The notes beneath the pieces are model-generated. The model ran no database searches and had not been told where the DNA came from. It saw nothing but the letters and a program-made list of their open reading frames with translations. A stretch of 64,000 bases of DNA. Origin: Caenorhabditis remanei. Lineage: Eukaryota > Nematoda > Chromadorea > Rhabditida > Rhabditidae. Position 1 is the first letter of the stretch. Each line of letters begins with the position of its first letter. The position numbers were made by a program, and so were the translations under genes. Below are positions 1-12,640 of the stretch, piece by piece. Location: assembly GCF_010183535.1 (NCBI RefSeq), contig NC_071333.1:8864587-8928586 (forward strand), given 5' to 3'.

Positions 1-99
1 CACCACATTTCTCACCACATTGGCTCTTGTTCTTCTTTGTTGTGAAGTTCGCTTTGAAGCATTCATTTTCTGAAACTTAATTTGGTTTATATTGGTCAG

Positions 100-653
100 A
101 TGACAGAAAAGAGTAAGATTTAAACGAATACGAAAGAAATCAGGAGGGAGTGAAGACGCGTTGCCCTGAGTTACCGCGCGCGCGATGCTCTGAGTTATCA
201 TTGTTTCTCGTCCGCACCCCAACTTATTTTCCTCACAAACTCACTCCTAACAACCCTAATTTATTGCTTCTTTCAGTATGTACCGTGAAATGCTCAAACA
301 AGGGATTGATGTATACTGTGATGTTTGGCCATGTGATAGAGAATGCGGAAAAATTCATGAACGTTACATGAAAACATCGAGTAATATATATTGTTAATTG
401 TGTGAATTATAGAAAAATGATTTCAGAGCTTCGAAGAATGAAAACACTTTCGGAGTCGGTAGATAAGAATCCAACAACAAGCGGTTAGTTTTAATTTTTT
501 AAAAATGAACGTAGTATGATTTGAATTATGCAGAAACAAAAAAAGCAAAAGGAGTCTTCGAAGAAATAATGGAAGCAGCGGCGAGAAAGGTGGGAAATGT
601 TTGAGATATTTTTAGAAGAAATAGGAAATTATTGAGTTTGGAAACAGATATGA
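100..653 (+). CDS. Unrecognised small gene, 3' part (5' end probably off the left edge)
   Basis: Four exons chain in one frame: 277-380, 427-483, 534-589 and 648-653, each bounded by GT and AG and ending at TGA. The first holds an ATG at 278, directly after a TTTCAG acceptor, so translation could start there if the transcript is trans-spliced. This gives about 73 residues rich in Lys and Glu with a Cys-containing stretch (VYCDVWPCDRECGKIHERY). A 13-nt exon at 100-112 with a good GTAAGA donor also joins in phase, which would mean the gene begins left of the window. I do not recognise the family and see no domain, signal peptide or membrane segment. The exon chain is well supported; the start is not. 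Confidence 0.5.
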
Positions 654-3600
654 GCTTCAGAGAAGGTTAAGGGGGAAATCCGACCAATCCGGTCAATTTG
701 AAAGAAGTTCGGGCCGAAAAACCAAAACTTCATATCCTATTGAGCGGTACTGTAAGTGTCCTCAAAACACGTAAGGGGCCTAAAAACTTCAAAAAAAAAA
801 TCTTCAGTTTAAATTTTGTACGTTGTTAATTTACGGCAGATAAGTTTCTGCCTGAAGAATGATCATAAATCTTGCTATTTTAATGGATAGTAAACTCCAA
901 CTTTAGTCTAACAGTGAACAACAAATAGTCCAACTTTTTGGTAGCCTCTATTAAAAAAATAACTGATTAACTCTACAGTACCCATAGTAGGAAGAGGCAT
1001 CTTTTAAATGATCGATGATTATACATCAGAAACTACGGTACCTTGTTATTTATAATTTGTGTGTTTGTGTTGATTAGAGAGCAGGATAGAAAATGTCGAC
1101 GGCTAATTGGAGGTATGAGAGTTAGAAATTTCTGGCAAATCACGTTTGTTTACACTTTGGTTAGGATGATGTGATAACCAAAAAAAAACTATTATAGCCT
1201 AATCACTCGGGGATTTTAAGACTACCCTTTGGAAATTGTTAAGTGGAAAATGGTTCTGATAACAAAGGTTAATCAGACCATCTGCTATGCCTTTTGGCAG
1301 ATGTTCCAGTTAACCTCTCTTCCCATAGGTGTCTCCCATATCCTAGCGTTTTTACTACGAATTTCAACCAGCTGGCTCTGTTTGTTCCTATTTTCAAAAA
1401 TTGTGTGGACATGGCGTTAGATCAACCGACAATTCCCATGTATCCTTTAAAAGTACTAATGTAGCGAGTTGGAATTCTGGCGGGTTGCAATTATACAAGG
1501 TGAAGTGAGCAATGTGGCCGTTTTATTGTCCTACACGTGGGCCAGCCAGAGTCAAGGTGAATCAAAAAGAGAAGAATATATCTGTTTTACACGGTTTTTG
1601 ATTGACAGATTCGTTCGACTAATCAACTCTTGCTACATGTAGTCATAATAAAGTTTTTAAGGAAGTGCACCGGTAATTTTCTCTCATTGGGAGCCTTCCG
1701 ATTTTTCGCTTATGACATAATAAAAAAGTAAACGGTGTAAAAATTTTTTTCGAGATTTATTTTTCGAGACGAACTCATCCAACGTTGTTCATAACTCTGA
1801 TTGTTTCCATTCGCCTACAGCAGAAGAAATGTAAGAATTCGCATCAACTCAAAGTAGAGAGCACATTAAAAAACCTTAAGTGACCTTTTTCAAAATATAA
1901 TTTTCTATATTCCCTTCATAAATAAAATTCTTGACTTTCGAACGTCTCTCAGTCCAATTCGTTTTAATATTTCCAAAATAACCCAACCTCATTTCCTTTT
2001 CATAGGTCCCCTCTCCTGCTAAGCCGCTTCTCTGACTAATTGTCTTTAATATGACGAGAGATATAATCCGAAAAATTGAGTGAGTGTTTCACAATTGACA
2101 ATGTCTGTTTTTTGACACGCGAATGAGAACAAAAAAGTTAATAAGCTAATAGAAAATAAACCAGCAGAACAGAATAAAATATGAGGTGGATCCGTTTTTA
2201 ATCATTAGAAAAAGAAAAAGGAAAAGATTACTCATAGAAAATATAGAATATAGAATATAAATAATATTTTTTGACTGAACTCTAGATAAAATGAATCTAT
2301 ATGAATCTATATTTGAGTACGGTTCTTGTAAACAATTCTTTTTTAATGTAATGTGTGAGAAACGAGGAAGAATTGAAAAAAAAAACAGGAACAAGAAGAA
2401 ATGCCAATGAGGAACATGGAAACAGAGAGCGGGAGAGAAAACGAGAGAAATGATCAAAACTAGAGAGAAGGGTGCAAGCGATCGGTGCCTACATATTGTG
2501 GCACCTGCTTACAAAAGCAACGTTCAAATGGAGAAGAGAGAAAGATTGACCTCGAGTAATAATAATGATGTCAGCCGAGCTCGCTAATATGAGCTAATAG
2601 TTATTGCGGGCGGAGTTGTGAGATGCTCTTTTACACATGTTTGATCGCGCAAGCAAGAAAATTTTTACATGGCGGGCAACCCGCTGAAAATAGAGTGTAA
2701 GACAAAACACCATTGAGAAAAAAGAGCGCGGGGGGTCGGCTTTTGCTCTTTTTATTGTTGGTGCGCTAAAAAAATGTCCCTCTTCCAAAAAGTGTTAATC
2801 CATTCCACTATCACTCACGCACTCTGTTTCTGATCGCTCTCGAAGACACACGTTGGCTCTCCACACCGGCAGCAAAAAATAAGTGTAGACGGCCGGCGCT
2901 CGAAATGGAAGAGGATCTGCGACGAAAAAAGAAGAGAAATGGGCGACGCGAGTATGTATGCGTGTCGTATGTGAGAAAATCGGGCCCCGTCGTTCGAGAA
3001 GGGCTGCCGGGTGGGTGCACGGTGGTAGAAAAAAGAGGAGCCAGGATGGATGTTCTGACGTGGCGCATAGGATCAAGAAACCAGAATAGGAAAATTAATG
3101 GGAATAAGAGCAAGAAAAGGATTTTGTGATTTATGAGATGGGTAGCGAAATGAGAGCAAGAAAAAAAGAAAGAAAAGAGAAAGACGTGGATAAATGAAAA
3201 ATTCAAAAATAGTAATTTGAAATGTAGGTCGTTCAGGAAAAAAGGAGAACTTGGAAAAGAAGTTCTCGATATATTTTGTGGTGAGAAGAAAAAAGAGGTT
3301 GACATGAGGGACCAATCGAGATATAAGAAAAAACGTCATAGGAGAATAGGAAAATGATATTTTGACAAAATGAAAAGTAACAAAAAGTTTTAAAAAATCG
3401 CTCACCTGACACCAATTCTTGATTGAAAACCGCTGAATTTTTGAAATTTTTCTTTCCAAACCTCGTTACGTGAAAAACTATCTACGCGCAGCTTGATAGG
3501 ACCATCCCATAAGAAACATGTGTTCTGTGATCCAAAAGACCTAACTTCCCTTTTTTGACTGGCGACTTCTTCTAATAGCACTCCCTCCCCAATTCCTGTT

Positions 3601-6600
3601 TAGAGTGCTCAAAACAGAAAATCAGGAAAACTTACGTGTAGGCGAGAGATACAAAAATGTGAGTGTATGTGCTAGTGACACTCCAAAAAAACCAACATGC
3701 AAATTTGACTCTCCCTCTTCTCTCTCCGTTTTTTTTTATCTCAGAAGGAAAAGCGGTCTCAATTTTATGGTTTACCCCTTCTCTTCTTCTTGTTGTCTCT
3801 GTATTGCAGGCAATCAGTACACGTGGAAAGAAACAGCTTGGCGACCTGCACGGGGGCGCAGTTCCTTTTTGGTGAGCCACCCGGCCTCTGAAAACATGCA
3901 GAGCCAAAGTGGAGAGAAAGGGCGCATCTAGAAGTCCCCGCGTAAAATTAGTGGTTGCGAAGAGATGAAGAGTTGACGACTGGAGGGCAAAAGAGTTGGG
4001 TTCGTGTCGAAAACGAAGAGACAGCTTCTTTCTGATCACCCACACAAGAAAAAAGAAGAAAGGGGAAACCTCCTTCTTGACTTTTACGGCATTCCCCTGC
4101 TCCCCCTTGCTCGATATAATGAAAATCTGACTAGTGAAGAAAAAAGAGTGGACACGGAAAGAGATAGCGCAGATTGAGGAAATCGAGAGAAAAAAGGGCA
4201 ATGCAAGAATGGTGTCGAATCTAATAGTTGTGAGTGCTATGAGAGCACCCATTATGAGCCGTTGTCGAAAAGGACTCAACCACTATCCTAGATGATTTAG
4301 ATTCGGAATCGTAATCGGCATGACGTGACTTCATCCAGTACGGGAAGTAAACTCACATCAGAAGCTTTACGAGTTGCTGATAGTTTCTTTTATAATGTAG
4401 CGCCAGGAAAAGAAGCGAACTCGTTATTTTTCAGGAATTCGCCGAGGAGCAAGAAAGTTTCCTTAATTCCAAGAAGACAAATAAAATGAAGTTCTGCCAT
4501 CTATGGAACCCTCTTTGAGCGTTAAAGCCAAATTCATGGAATCAGTACTGAAATTATAAGAAACTCCAGAAAAGCCAGTTTCAAAGGATCAAGACCCCAA
4601 CTCGAACAAAACGTTCTGAGTTCGAGGAGCTGTTCTTTTCCGATAGAGATCAAAAGCCATATGCGTACCACCGGCTTTTCCCGCAAGGACACACCATCTG
4701 TCTAGCGAGGAGGTGCAACATTTGACGGTACAGCGCACTGCGGAGAGGTCATAAAACTGGTGTCGATTACCAAATCCACAAGTTAAAGCATCGATGTGTC
4801 GGGTTGTCTTTGATCGCTTCACAGAAGAAAAGAAGACGAATGCTACTCGTTTCAAATAAAACAACAAAACAATATAACAATCCTGCCACGTCATGTTTGT
4901 CGCGCAAGTCGTGTTTCCAATAAACTTGCAGCGTTTAATCGCGCTAGTAAAATAAAAACCACTGAACGATGGTTCACGTCACCCAAACATGCTGCCACAG
5001 AGCTAATCAAACCATTCTCTGTTATCTTGAAGGACTCAAAACTACACTCTAGAACACCTGTGTATCCCAATTGGATAGTAACGTAGCCACATTCTAATAC
5101 TGGACTAAAAAAGATTAACTATCCATTGAGGGAAGGAGAACAGAACGACCTGGCGAGACCCAGAATACGCGCCAAACTGAAATTGGCGGTCGGTACGATG
5201 GAAAGTGACTATCATCAATCAACCTGAGCTTATCAACAACACCGGATTCAACATATAACTCAAAGTTGGTCATGCTCCGCGTCTTGCGTTTTTTTCTGAC
5301 TCTGAACCTTTCTCCTTCAATCCCCATGTGGATCCCTAAGTCCAACTAATTAATTCCCATGCCGTGTGCCCAAATACCTGTATACCACGACCGGTTGAAC
5401 CATTTCGATTCTATACGAGAAGGCACAATGACAAACTAAAAAGAGAAGGACAGATCGGCCGGCGAGAGAGAGACAACGGAAAGAATATGTGCCGACCTGA
5501 AATCGGCGGGCGATATGATGGAAGGGGGCGTGGTCGGTAGTGGAGTCTTGTGAGGAAATTGAAAGTGAATATATTCTCTAACAGAAACACAGACGGTCGA
5601 TGTGGAGGCAAGCAGAGCCGAAGTGCGTAGAGACAGTTGAAGAGCAAGCGCTAAAAAGTAAAACGAGAATGAGTGGAATGCGTGCCCTCGCTGAAACACA
5701 GACAGTCGAGGCAAAGGGACCAAAAGAAGGCGGGGCTTTGAGCGAGGAGCAGGTCGATACGATGCAGCGGATGCGGGCCAGGGGAGAACAGAGCGGTGGA
5801 CAAAAAGGAAAACGATTTTGACCAATATTTGAAAAAGGTACGTGTGTCCATATTGAAACACGTGGTTTATCCAAACCGAGTAGATGTTCACAACTACACA
5901 ACCGCACTCGGGAGGTAGTTTTTGAGTAAAGTGTTGCCAACATGGTTTGTTGATATCTCATGGCCTGAGCAAAGTACCAAAATGACTAAATGGTACAGAT
6001 CTTGCACAAGTTTTCTCTTTTGGGAAAACATTGACTGATATATGATTTCAAACCAGCAAATTGAACGGATTACGTGCAATATGGAACACAAATAAAAAAT
6101 TGAAAGTTAGGGCGGCACAGAGATGGAAATCAGGAATCGCGAGTTCCGACTAATTTGAGAAATAATTCGACTCACAATTTGTCATCTAAATACTAAAAAC
6201 ATTAATTAAGCCCAAACACTATGCAAGATGAGGTCTCATAAGTAATCAAACTAAGTCTTCTAAAGTAAACTTTTCGATCATTTTATCCCCTTGGCGGCGT
6301 GATATGATACTCCGAAATTCATTCCCCTGGCATCATCAACTGGCATCACTTCTAGACTAAAAAATACCTGCTTATCACAGCTGGTTTGTCAAAGTCAGCA
6401 ATCTCGGCTCCAGACAAGAAGAGACAACGACCCACCGAAGAGTGAAGGACAGACCGGCCGGCGAGGGAGCCAGCAGGGAATATATGCCGAACTGAATCCC
6501 GCCGTCGATATGAAGGAAAGGACGACGAGAAAAGGCGGAGCGCTGCAAAAGAAATGGGAAAAGGGTCGTAAATGTTGTTTTTTTAGTCGCGGGAGAGGGG

Positions 6601-9600
6601 ATACTGTAAAATATTGTAATCGAATTATGCGCTTTTTGGAATGGTCAGTTGAAGCGAAAAAAACAGAAAACATGAAAAAACTGAGCTCCTTCATTGTGAA
6701 TGGATCTAATATAAGAATAAATGTCATGGGTTATGCTTTTTCTAGTTTTATTGAACACTATTAAGAAAAAAAAACCTGGGCCATAAATTCTGAGCCATTT
6801 CCTTTCACCATCTGTAAACAAATTGATGAAGCTGATGTAGGATAAAGATTTATCGCTTTCACAGCAAAACATTTTTTCTGACTTTCCGAGCCCATGATCA
6901 GACTAGAAATACCTGCATTTAACGACTGGTTAAGCAACGTCACACGTTTTGGCTCCAGACAAGAAATCACCATGACAAACTGGGAAAAGTAGAACAGAAC
7001 GACCGGCGAAAGCCTATTTCTACTTTTTTGTACATTTTTTCTTAGTCACGGTCACACTATTCGTCTGTATATTGCACGCTAGTGCAATGATGAGAGGTTA
7101 TAAAACTTGTGTAGATTATAAGAGCCAGGAGAAGAGACGTTGATGTGCCGAAGTCAGAAACCATCTGCTTAGGTTCAGAACCAATTTGACCACTCTTATT
7201 CTTTAACTTAACAATAATTTTAATCCATTTCGTCTTATTATTTGCAAGAGCTGTTCGAATCCACAAGCCCACAATTCTACACTTAAAACACTCGCATGTT
7301 CCGATTGGTTAAGCAACGTCACATTTATCGGCTTCTGACATAAATACAAAACAAGACGTTGACGTGGGAAGGACACAACGACGAGCGCTTGATATCGTGA
7401 AAGAATACATGCTCGGTTGGAAAAAGGGGTCGGCGTCAGGGTGGGCAAAAAAACCGGCAAAGTTTTGTTTGAGGTTGTCGGGAGAAAAGTGTGCTTATAT
7501 TTAGACAAAACACACTTCAACACTGAAACACATGTGGTTTGCAGTAGAAGATCATTACTACAAAAAAGGAAGCGAGCTGGTGAGGGAAACAGGAGGATTG
7601 GAGTGAGCGGAGGTGCTTCTTCAGAATATGTAGACAAATGGTTGTTGCATAGCATTTCCAAACACTCGAACACATCAGATATTTATGTTCAAAGGAAGCC
7701 AACCACGTGTGAGCGTCAATAAAGACACAGGTGGTCCACGCCCAAAAAAACAAGGTTGAAGAGGCCGATTTGGATTCAATAGTGAAGACATCATCTGAGC
7801 TTCTGTTAAGTATCCTTGTTCGATGAATGGAAAAAGGACTAATGTGCCATCGTCGTTCAAAAATCAGTGTAATAATAATCGAAGATACCGTTTGGATGAA
7901 ATTATGAATCAAATGTCATGTTTCATTCCAAATTTAGAAGAGCACATGCACATCGGAAAATTGTTGAATTAACGAGCCCAAATCGGGAGTGAATTGGCAG
8001 TAACAGCACAGCTACTAATCACTACAATCTGATAATATCCTCAATCTATATTAACGCTATCTTCGTGTTTTCCCAGAAACCTCCGGCCCATAGAGTACGA
8101 AGTTTTCACCAGTCTTATGTGTTCACGTTTTTTTGTCTCTTCCATCTTGAGATCTGAAAACCAAAAAAGAGAACCAAAAAATATGTGATGACTCCGTGCT
8201 CATGCAGAAACAGGTGATCCAATAAAAATTGAGGCGATTCGGAGAGGTCGAATCGTCTATTCGCTTCTAAGTATAGAGATATTACTTCAAATTTACCCCT
8301 TTTTGAATGTCCTGGTGGTGTTTCCGATTGTTTTCTCCAAGTGATGTTGGGCAACAAGAAAGAAAAAAGATGAACGTACTGTGAGAAAAATAAGAAAAAT
8401 CAAAATGAAATAAGGCCGCGTCACCAGCCTTGTTTTTGCGCGCTGATAGCTAATTCAATTTGCATCCTAAAGATTTTGAAAGCGGTGACTAATGAGTATG
8501 ACCAATTAGTATAAAATCTGAAGATCAAGTGATCAGCTCTTTTTGTTATTCCCCTAAAGCATATTTTTCAATCCAAAAAGTTGTTGTGGTTAATCGCCGC
8601 ATCCTGCACAATTTACCTGCTTGTCTCACTTTTAACAACTTTTCTTAAACCACTCGATGTTTGGGGGAATGCGCAACAGTCACCCGTGAAAGAATAATCG
8701 ATCGAGCCATAACTAGAAGAGAAGTATGAGTCCTAATCGGCAGCTATATGAATGAGGGGGACGAACGGTGTAGTTGGTGGTGAGTTGGAATGCGAGAGTC
8801 TGACTATATGCAGAGAGCGAAAAGAAATACCAACGATCATGAAGTGCCCACACTCTCACATAAAAAAATGCAAATTCGTGGGACCGATTATCAAAAAATC
8901 ACAAAGAAGAGGAATACCGTGATAGAACCGATTAAGTTGCTATTGAAAAAGCGGGAGACGGAATGAACGATCGAAAGAAAAAAAAATGTGAACTTCCTTA
9001 TGAAAACATAATTCCTCATAGAATTTGAGAAAAAACTTGAATTTTCTCGGAGGAAACTCTTATTGACTCAGTTGATAGGAATGGAGATACTGTAAAACTA
9101 CAATAGTAAGATATAGCGACTTCCTTGTTTCAGATAAGCATTAATCTGACGTCACTTAGTTAATTAGCTTGAAGACTAGATAGAGAGGTGACAAAATGCT
9201 TACACTTCTTGTACCAAAATCCATTGAAATTAAATGAAAACGTAAATGTGAAAATTGTGAGTGTAGTCGTGACCGAATTCAGATACCGCAAAATGTATTT
9301 AAATGAAGGAATGAAATAACAAATGTACACGTCACGTCAAGTCTGACCTTTATTCAAATTTTACTCTGATAAGTAAGACTCACTGAAATAGTTTGTTGAA
9401 GTAGAAATCTTATAGAAGGTCAACAGATGTGCGCCACATAACGATAGACGCATGATTACATAAAGAATTCCATGCCTATCTGGAAATTCAGTCCGAGATA
9501 CTTGCTTTTCTTGAGTAATTTACGATAGCTGCACATTGAAAAATTCCAAATTAAATTCCACACTACCCAAAGCCACGCAAGAAAAGTTTCTATCACAATG

Positions 9601-9742
9601 TGGAAAATTCGTGTGGAATACGCCTGCTTCAGCGAGCTACTGTTCCACAGAAAAAGAATACTGCACTGCTGAGTAACCTACTCTAAGAAAATAGTCACGA
9701 ATCATCATTATAATATTTTAAATTGAGACACTTTCAAAAGTT
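654..9742. other. Long gene-poor stretch
   Basis: No exon chain on either strand was convincing here. Most open frames between 2100 and 5900 are by-products of strand-asymmetric DNA, purine-rich on the plus strand, which reads as Phe/Ser/Leu-rich frames on the minus strand. The region contains the dispersed repeat at 4601-7460 and two adjacent short hairpins near 1250-1310. It may contain regulatory DNA or non-coding RNA that I cannot identify by eye. Confidence 0.5.
4601..7460. repeat. Diverged dispersed repeat, about five copies
   Basis: A recurring module is recognisable near 5041-5210, 5370-5530, 6361-6530, 6901-7015 and 7281-7400. Shared elements are AATACCTG followed by a GGTTNA-containing stretch, GACAANAAG, GAAGGACAGANCGGCCGGCGAG, and an ATATGCCGAACTGAA..CGNCGATATGA block. 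A second module, AGGTNATAAAACTNGTGTNGATTA followed by CGATGTGTCGG or TGATGTGCCG, occurs near 4748-4805 and 7095-7150. Copies are too diverged to date by eye and I cannot assign a repeat family. Confidence 0.5.
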
Positions 9743-10873
9743 ATGGCTGAGAGTAACAAAGTTACAATTGAGGGAAAATTGAATTTAAGCTATTTTCTTT
9801 CAGGACTCCCAAAACTTCGTTCAACCTATCCTTCCTCCTCTTCCAGAAGAGTTTCAATCAATGACACTCGGCGGTCATTCAGATCCAAAACGTCTGAACA
9901 CGAGAGCTGCAGATACAACCATGATCTATTTTGACAACCCAGTCTGGGATGACGCCAAGTTTCGTAGAGAGTTGCTTGATTCTGACGATGAGCAATTCTC
10001 AATTGGTAAGCTAGTGCTTGAATAACAAATGTAACCCGAAAACAATTATAATGAAATGTTCTCCAGGGGATGCTCCGGCTATCATGAATGACGAAGACAC
10101 TCTCGACGATATCTTGAGGTATTCAATATTAAGTGAATGAAAAATAAATAAGATTTTCAGGGTAACTCATCATGAGATTAACTCCAACCCCATTCAACAT
10201 TATCAAGCGGACGAAACAATCCTCTCCAGCGACGATGAGCACGGTGAGAATTTCTGAATGTGACGCAAGTAGTTTTATGCATACTTGTCAAAAATCGGGC
10301 CGGCCCGGCCCGGATTCTAAAATGGGTACCACTTTTTACCAATTTTTTTTTGAAATTTTTCGAAAAAAAAACAGTAAAAATGCTTAAATTATCATACATA
10401 TTCACATTTTGATTCAATTTTAAATGTTTATTCGAAAACTATACTTTTTTCTAAAAAATTTCAAAAAATTTCCAAAAATTTCCAAAAAAAGTTCAAAAAC
10501 TCAAAATGTTTTGAAAAAATTTTTCAAAACGGGCCGAGCGGGCCGGGCCGAGATTTTTCCTGATTTCGGCCCGGCCCGGCCCGGCCCGGCCCGTGACAAG
10601 TATGGTTTTATGATACTTTTGGCGAAAAAAAACATGAGGTATAATACTGCACGCGTATGCAGTATGATTACTGTTAGAAATTATAAGCAACCGAAATGGT
10701 TTTATTTCAGACTACAGTACTCTCGACCTGCGTAACGCAACCAACGGTATTAGTTTGCCTGCTTCAAACTGCAAACAATAGTTTTTCTAGGTCCAATACA
10801 ACAAAACTCCTCGGCGCCAAAAAAGCTTCGTTCCCCGGATGCCAAGTACGAGACGAGTATCCTTGATCTTTAG
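9743..10873 (+). CDS. Small acidic protein of unknown function (157 aa)
   Basis: Six exons join in phase: 9743-9760, 9804-10005, 10067-10118, 10161-10243, 10711-10746 and 10791-10873 (TAG). The first codes only six residues (MAESNK) and is followed by a 43-nt intron. The protein is hydrophilic and acidic, with clusters DSDDEQ, NDEDTLDD and SSDDEHD, a Pro-rich N-terminal stretch (LPPLPEEF) and a basic KKLRSPDAK patch near the C-terminus that could be a nuclear signal. I see no signal peptide, membrane segment or catalytic motif and do not recognise the family. Intron 4 is enlarged by the MITE at 10280-10604. The model is well supported by phase; the function is unknown. Confidence 0.65.
10280..10604. 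mobile_element. hAT-like MITE with 8-bp target-site duplication
   Basis: The element begins CATACTTGTCA and ends TGACAAGTATG, a perfect 11-bp terminal inverted repeat. It is flanked on both sides by GTTTTATG (10272-10279 and 10605-10612), an 8-bp direct repeat as made by hAT-type transposases. Just inside the ends are GGCCCGGCCC-type repeats that can fold back on each other. The AT-rich centre codes for nothing convincing. At 325 bp it is non-autonomous. It lies in intron 4 of the gene at 9743-10873. Confidence 0.8.
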
Positions 10874-12640
10874 AAAGTGACATTCAACAACGTTTTCCTA
10901 CTTTCATCAAACACACCCTCACTTTTAAACAAAATGTGTCAAGCTGTTTTCCATACTCACTTATTTTGGATAACCATAATTTTCTGCCAATAAGACGATT
11001 TGATAGAACAATATGAGATTTAAAAAAAACGTGGAAAAAGTGAACTTGAATACTGCCTTTTTATAAACTGAGTGTGATGCAAACCAAAATCACATTTTGA
11101 ATATCGACGTGGACATGATAAAGAGATATAGATTACGTGCGCAATACAAAAGAACAACTATTGAATTGTACGATAGAATATCGGAAGAAAAAAATAAGAC
11201 ATCGTTTGAATATCATACCTTTATTCCAAAAAGCTCGATGACAAAGCCTCCTCTCGATTTGATTATAACATTTTGAAAGAGATCTTAACAACTAGCACTT
11301 CTGCCTAAAACTGAACAGTGTAGTTGAAATTCGTTATAAAACATGCATTTTTATTTTAAAAATAGCAATCTGGGACATAGTTTCGGTGCTGTTTCGGAAG
11401 TAAGATTGAACTAATGAGTTCAAGAGTACTGTATTACCCTCAAGGAATCACCGACAGTCTGATACGACAATTTATCACAATCTCCACTTTTTCAACAATT
11501 TCAACACAGCCTCCGACAACTTGCATTGCAACTGAAAATGTTAATAATCGTTATGAAGATTTGTTTTTTTCTGGCTCAGTTTCGTAATTGGTCATTGCAC
11601 ACAAGCCAAACAAAAACGACAGATATTTCATTTTTTATTCCATTCGTTTCTGATAAAGTCAACTTATCGTTTTTTGTGAAGAACTGTTGACACCAAGAAG
11701 TTTTCGAACCAATCTACTTCCATTTTTGTTACCATCTACTTTCACGTGTTTTTCGTGTTTTGAAATCCCTTCCCCCATCAAATATACTTCTATTGCACAT
11801 ATTGGGAAGAGTGAAAGACGCAAAGCTCCTTTCCTTTCTTCAATTATTCATCAACCGGCACATCCACACTTCGAGTCAAATGTGCAAAACCAGACGCAAA
11901 AAGGCAAAAATACATCAATTCTTCAAAAACGGACGGTTTTGAAAAAAATACGTAATCGATCAAATCCAGGATCTGTCAAGAATAGTTTAATTAAACTGGA
12001 GGCTGCTTCGAACAAAAGATGGATGACGTGGAAAAGAGGAGGCTTCATTTATGTGCAATACACGATTTGCGTACGAATATTTGTTTTGCTGCATGGCAGT
12101 ACGGTAGTCTATCTTGTTTTTATATTGACTCTCATTTGGCTCATTTTCGAAATTAAGATTATTTTTCCAGTTTTGTAAATTTTGAATCTCTCCCTAAAGT
12201 ACTTTTGAGATTTATAAACCACATAAGTTTCATTTTTTAATCCCTTTTCAAAGAGCAACAGAGCATTCTTCTGACTAACTAATTACAAGTATATCATAAA
12301 CACAACTCGTTGATCATCAGTTGGTACATTGTAGAAAATTCCCAACGGACTGACTCGGTATAAACAACTGATTTTTTACCACTTTACACACGCCTTTTTG
12401 ACGTCTGTGACAAATTCCATTCAGATATTGTTTACTACATCCACCAACTCTCCTGTGTATTATAATTAGACACTCTTATATTCAGAAGTACTCTAATAGC
12501 ATGTTCTTAAAATTTTAAAATCTACCTTCTCGTCTTCCACTTTTCAGTTTTTCAGTTTTTATTTTTTTAGCTTCATTGAATTTCTTCCAGTTTCTAGAAT
12601 GTTGTGAAAGATTCCATTAAGATACAGTTCCCCAATAGTC
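10874..12640. other. Intergenic, one long unexplained ORF
   Basis: No spliced gene was recognised. A 163-codon open frame runs 11687-12178 but begins at TTG and matches no family I know. Its C-terminal 25 residues are hydrophobic. I would not call it a gene without transcript data. Confidence 0.4.

Noticed and set aside
1250..1310. Two adjacent short hairpins as a possible microRNA or terminator
   Set aside because: Stems are only 6-10 bp, too short for a microRNA precursor.
3073..3459. Phe/Ser/Leu-rich minus-strand ORFs of 93-164 codons
   Set aside because: They come from pyrimidine-rich DNA; composition is low-complexity and neighbouring frames are open too. The frames near 5411-5961 are the same kind.
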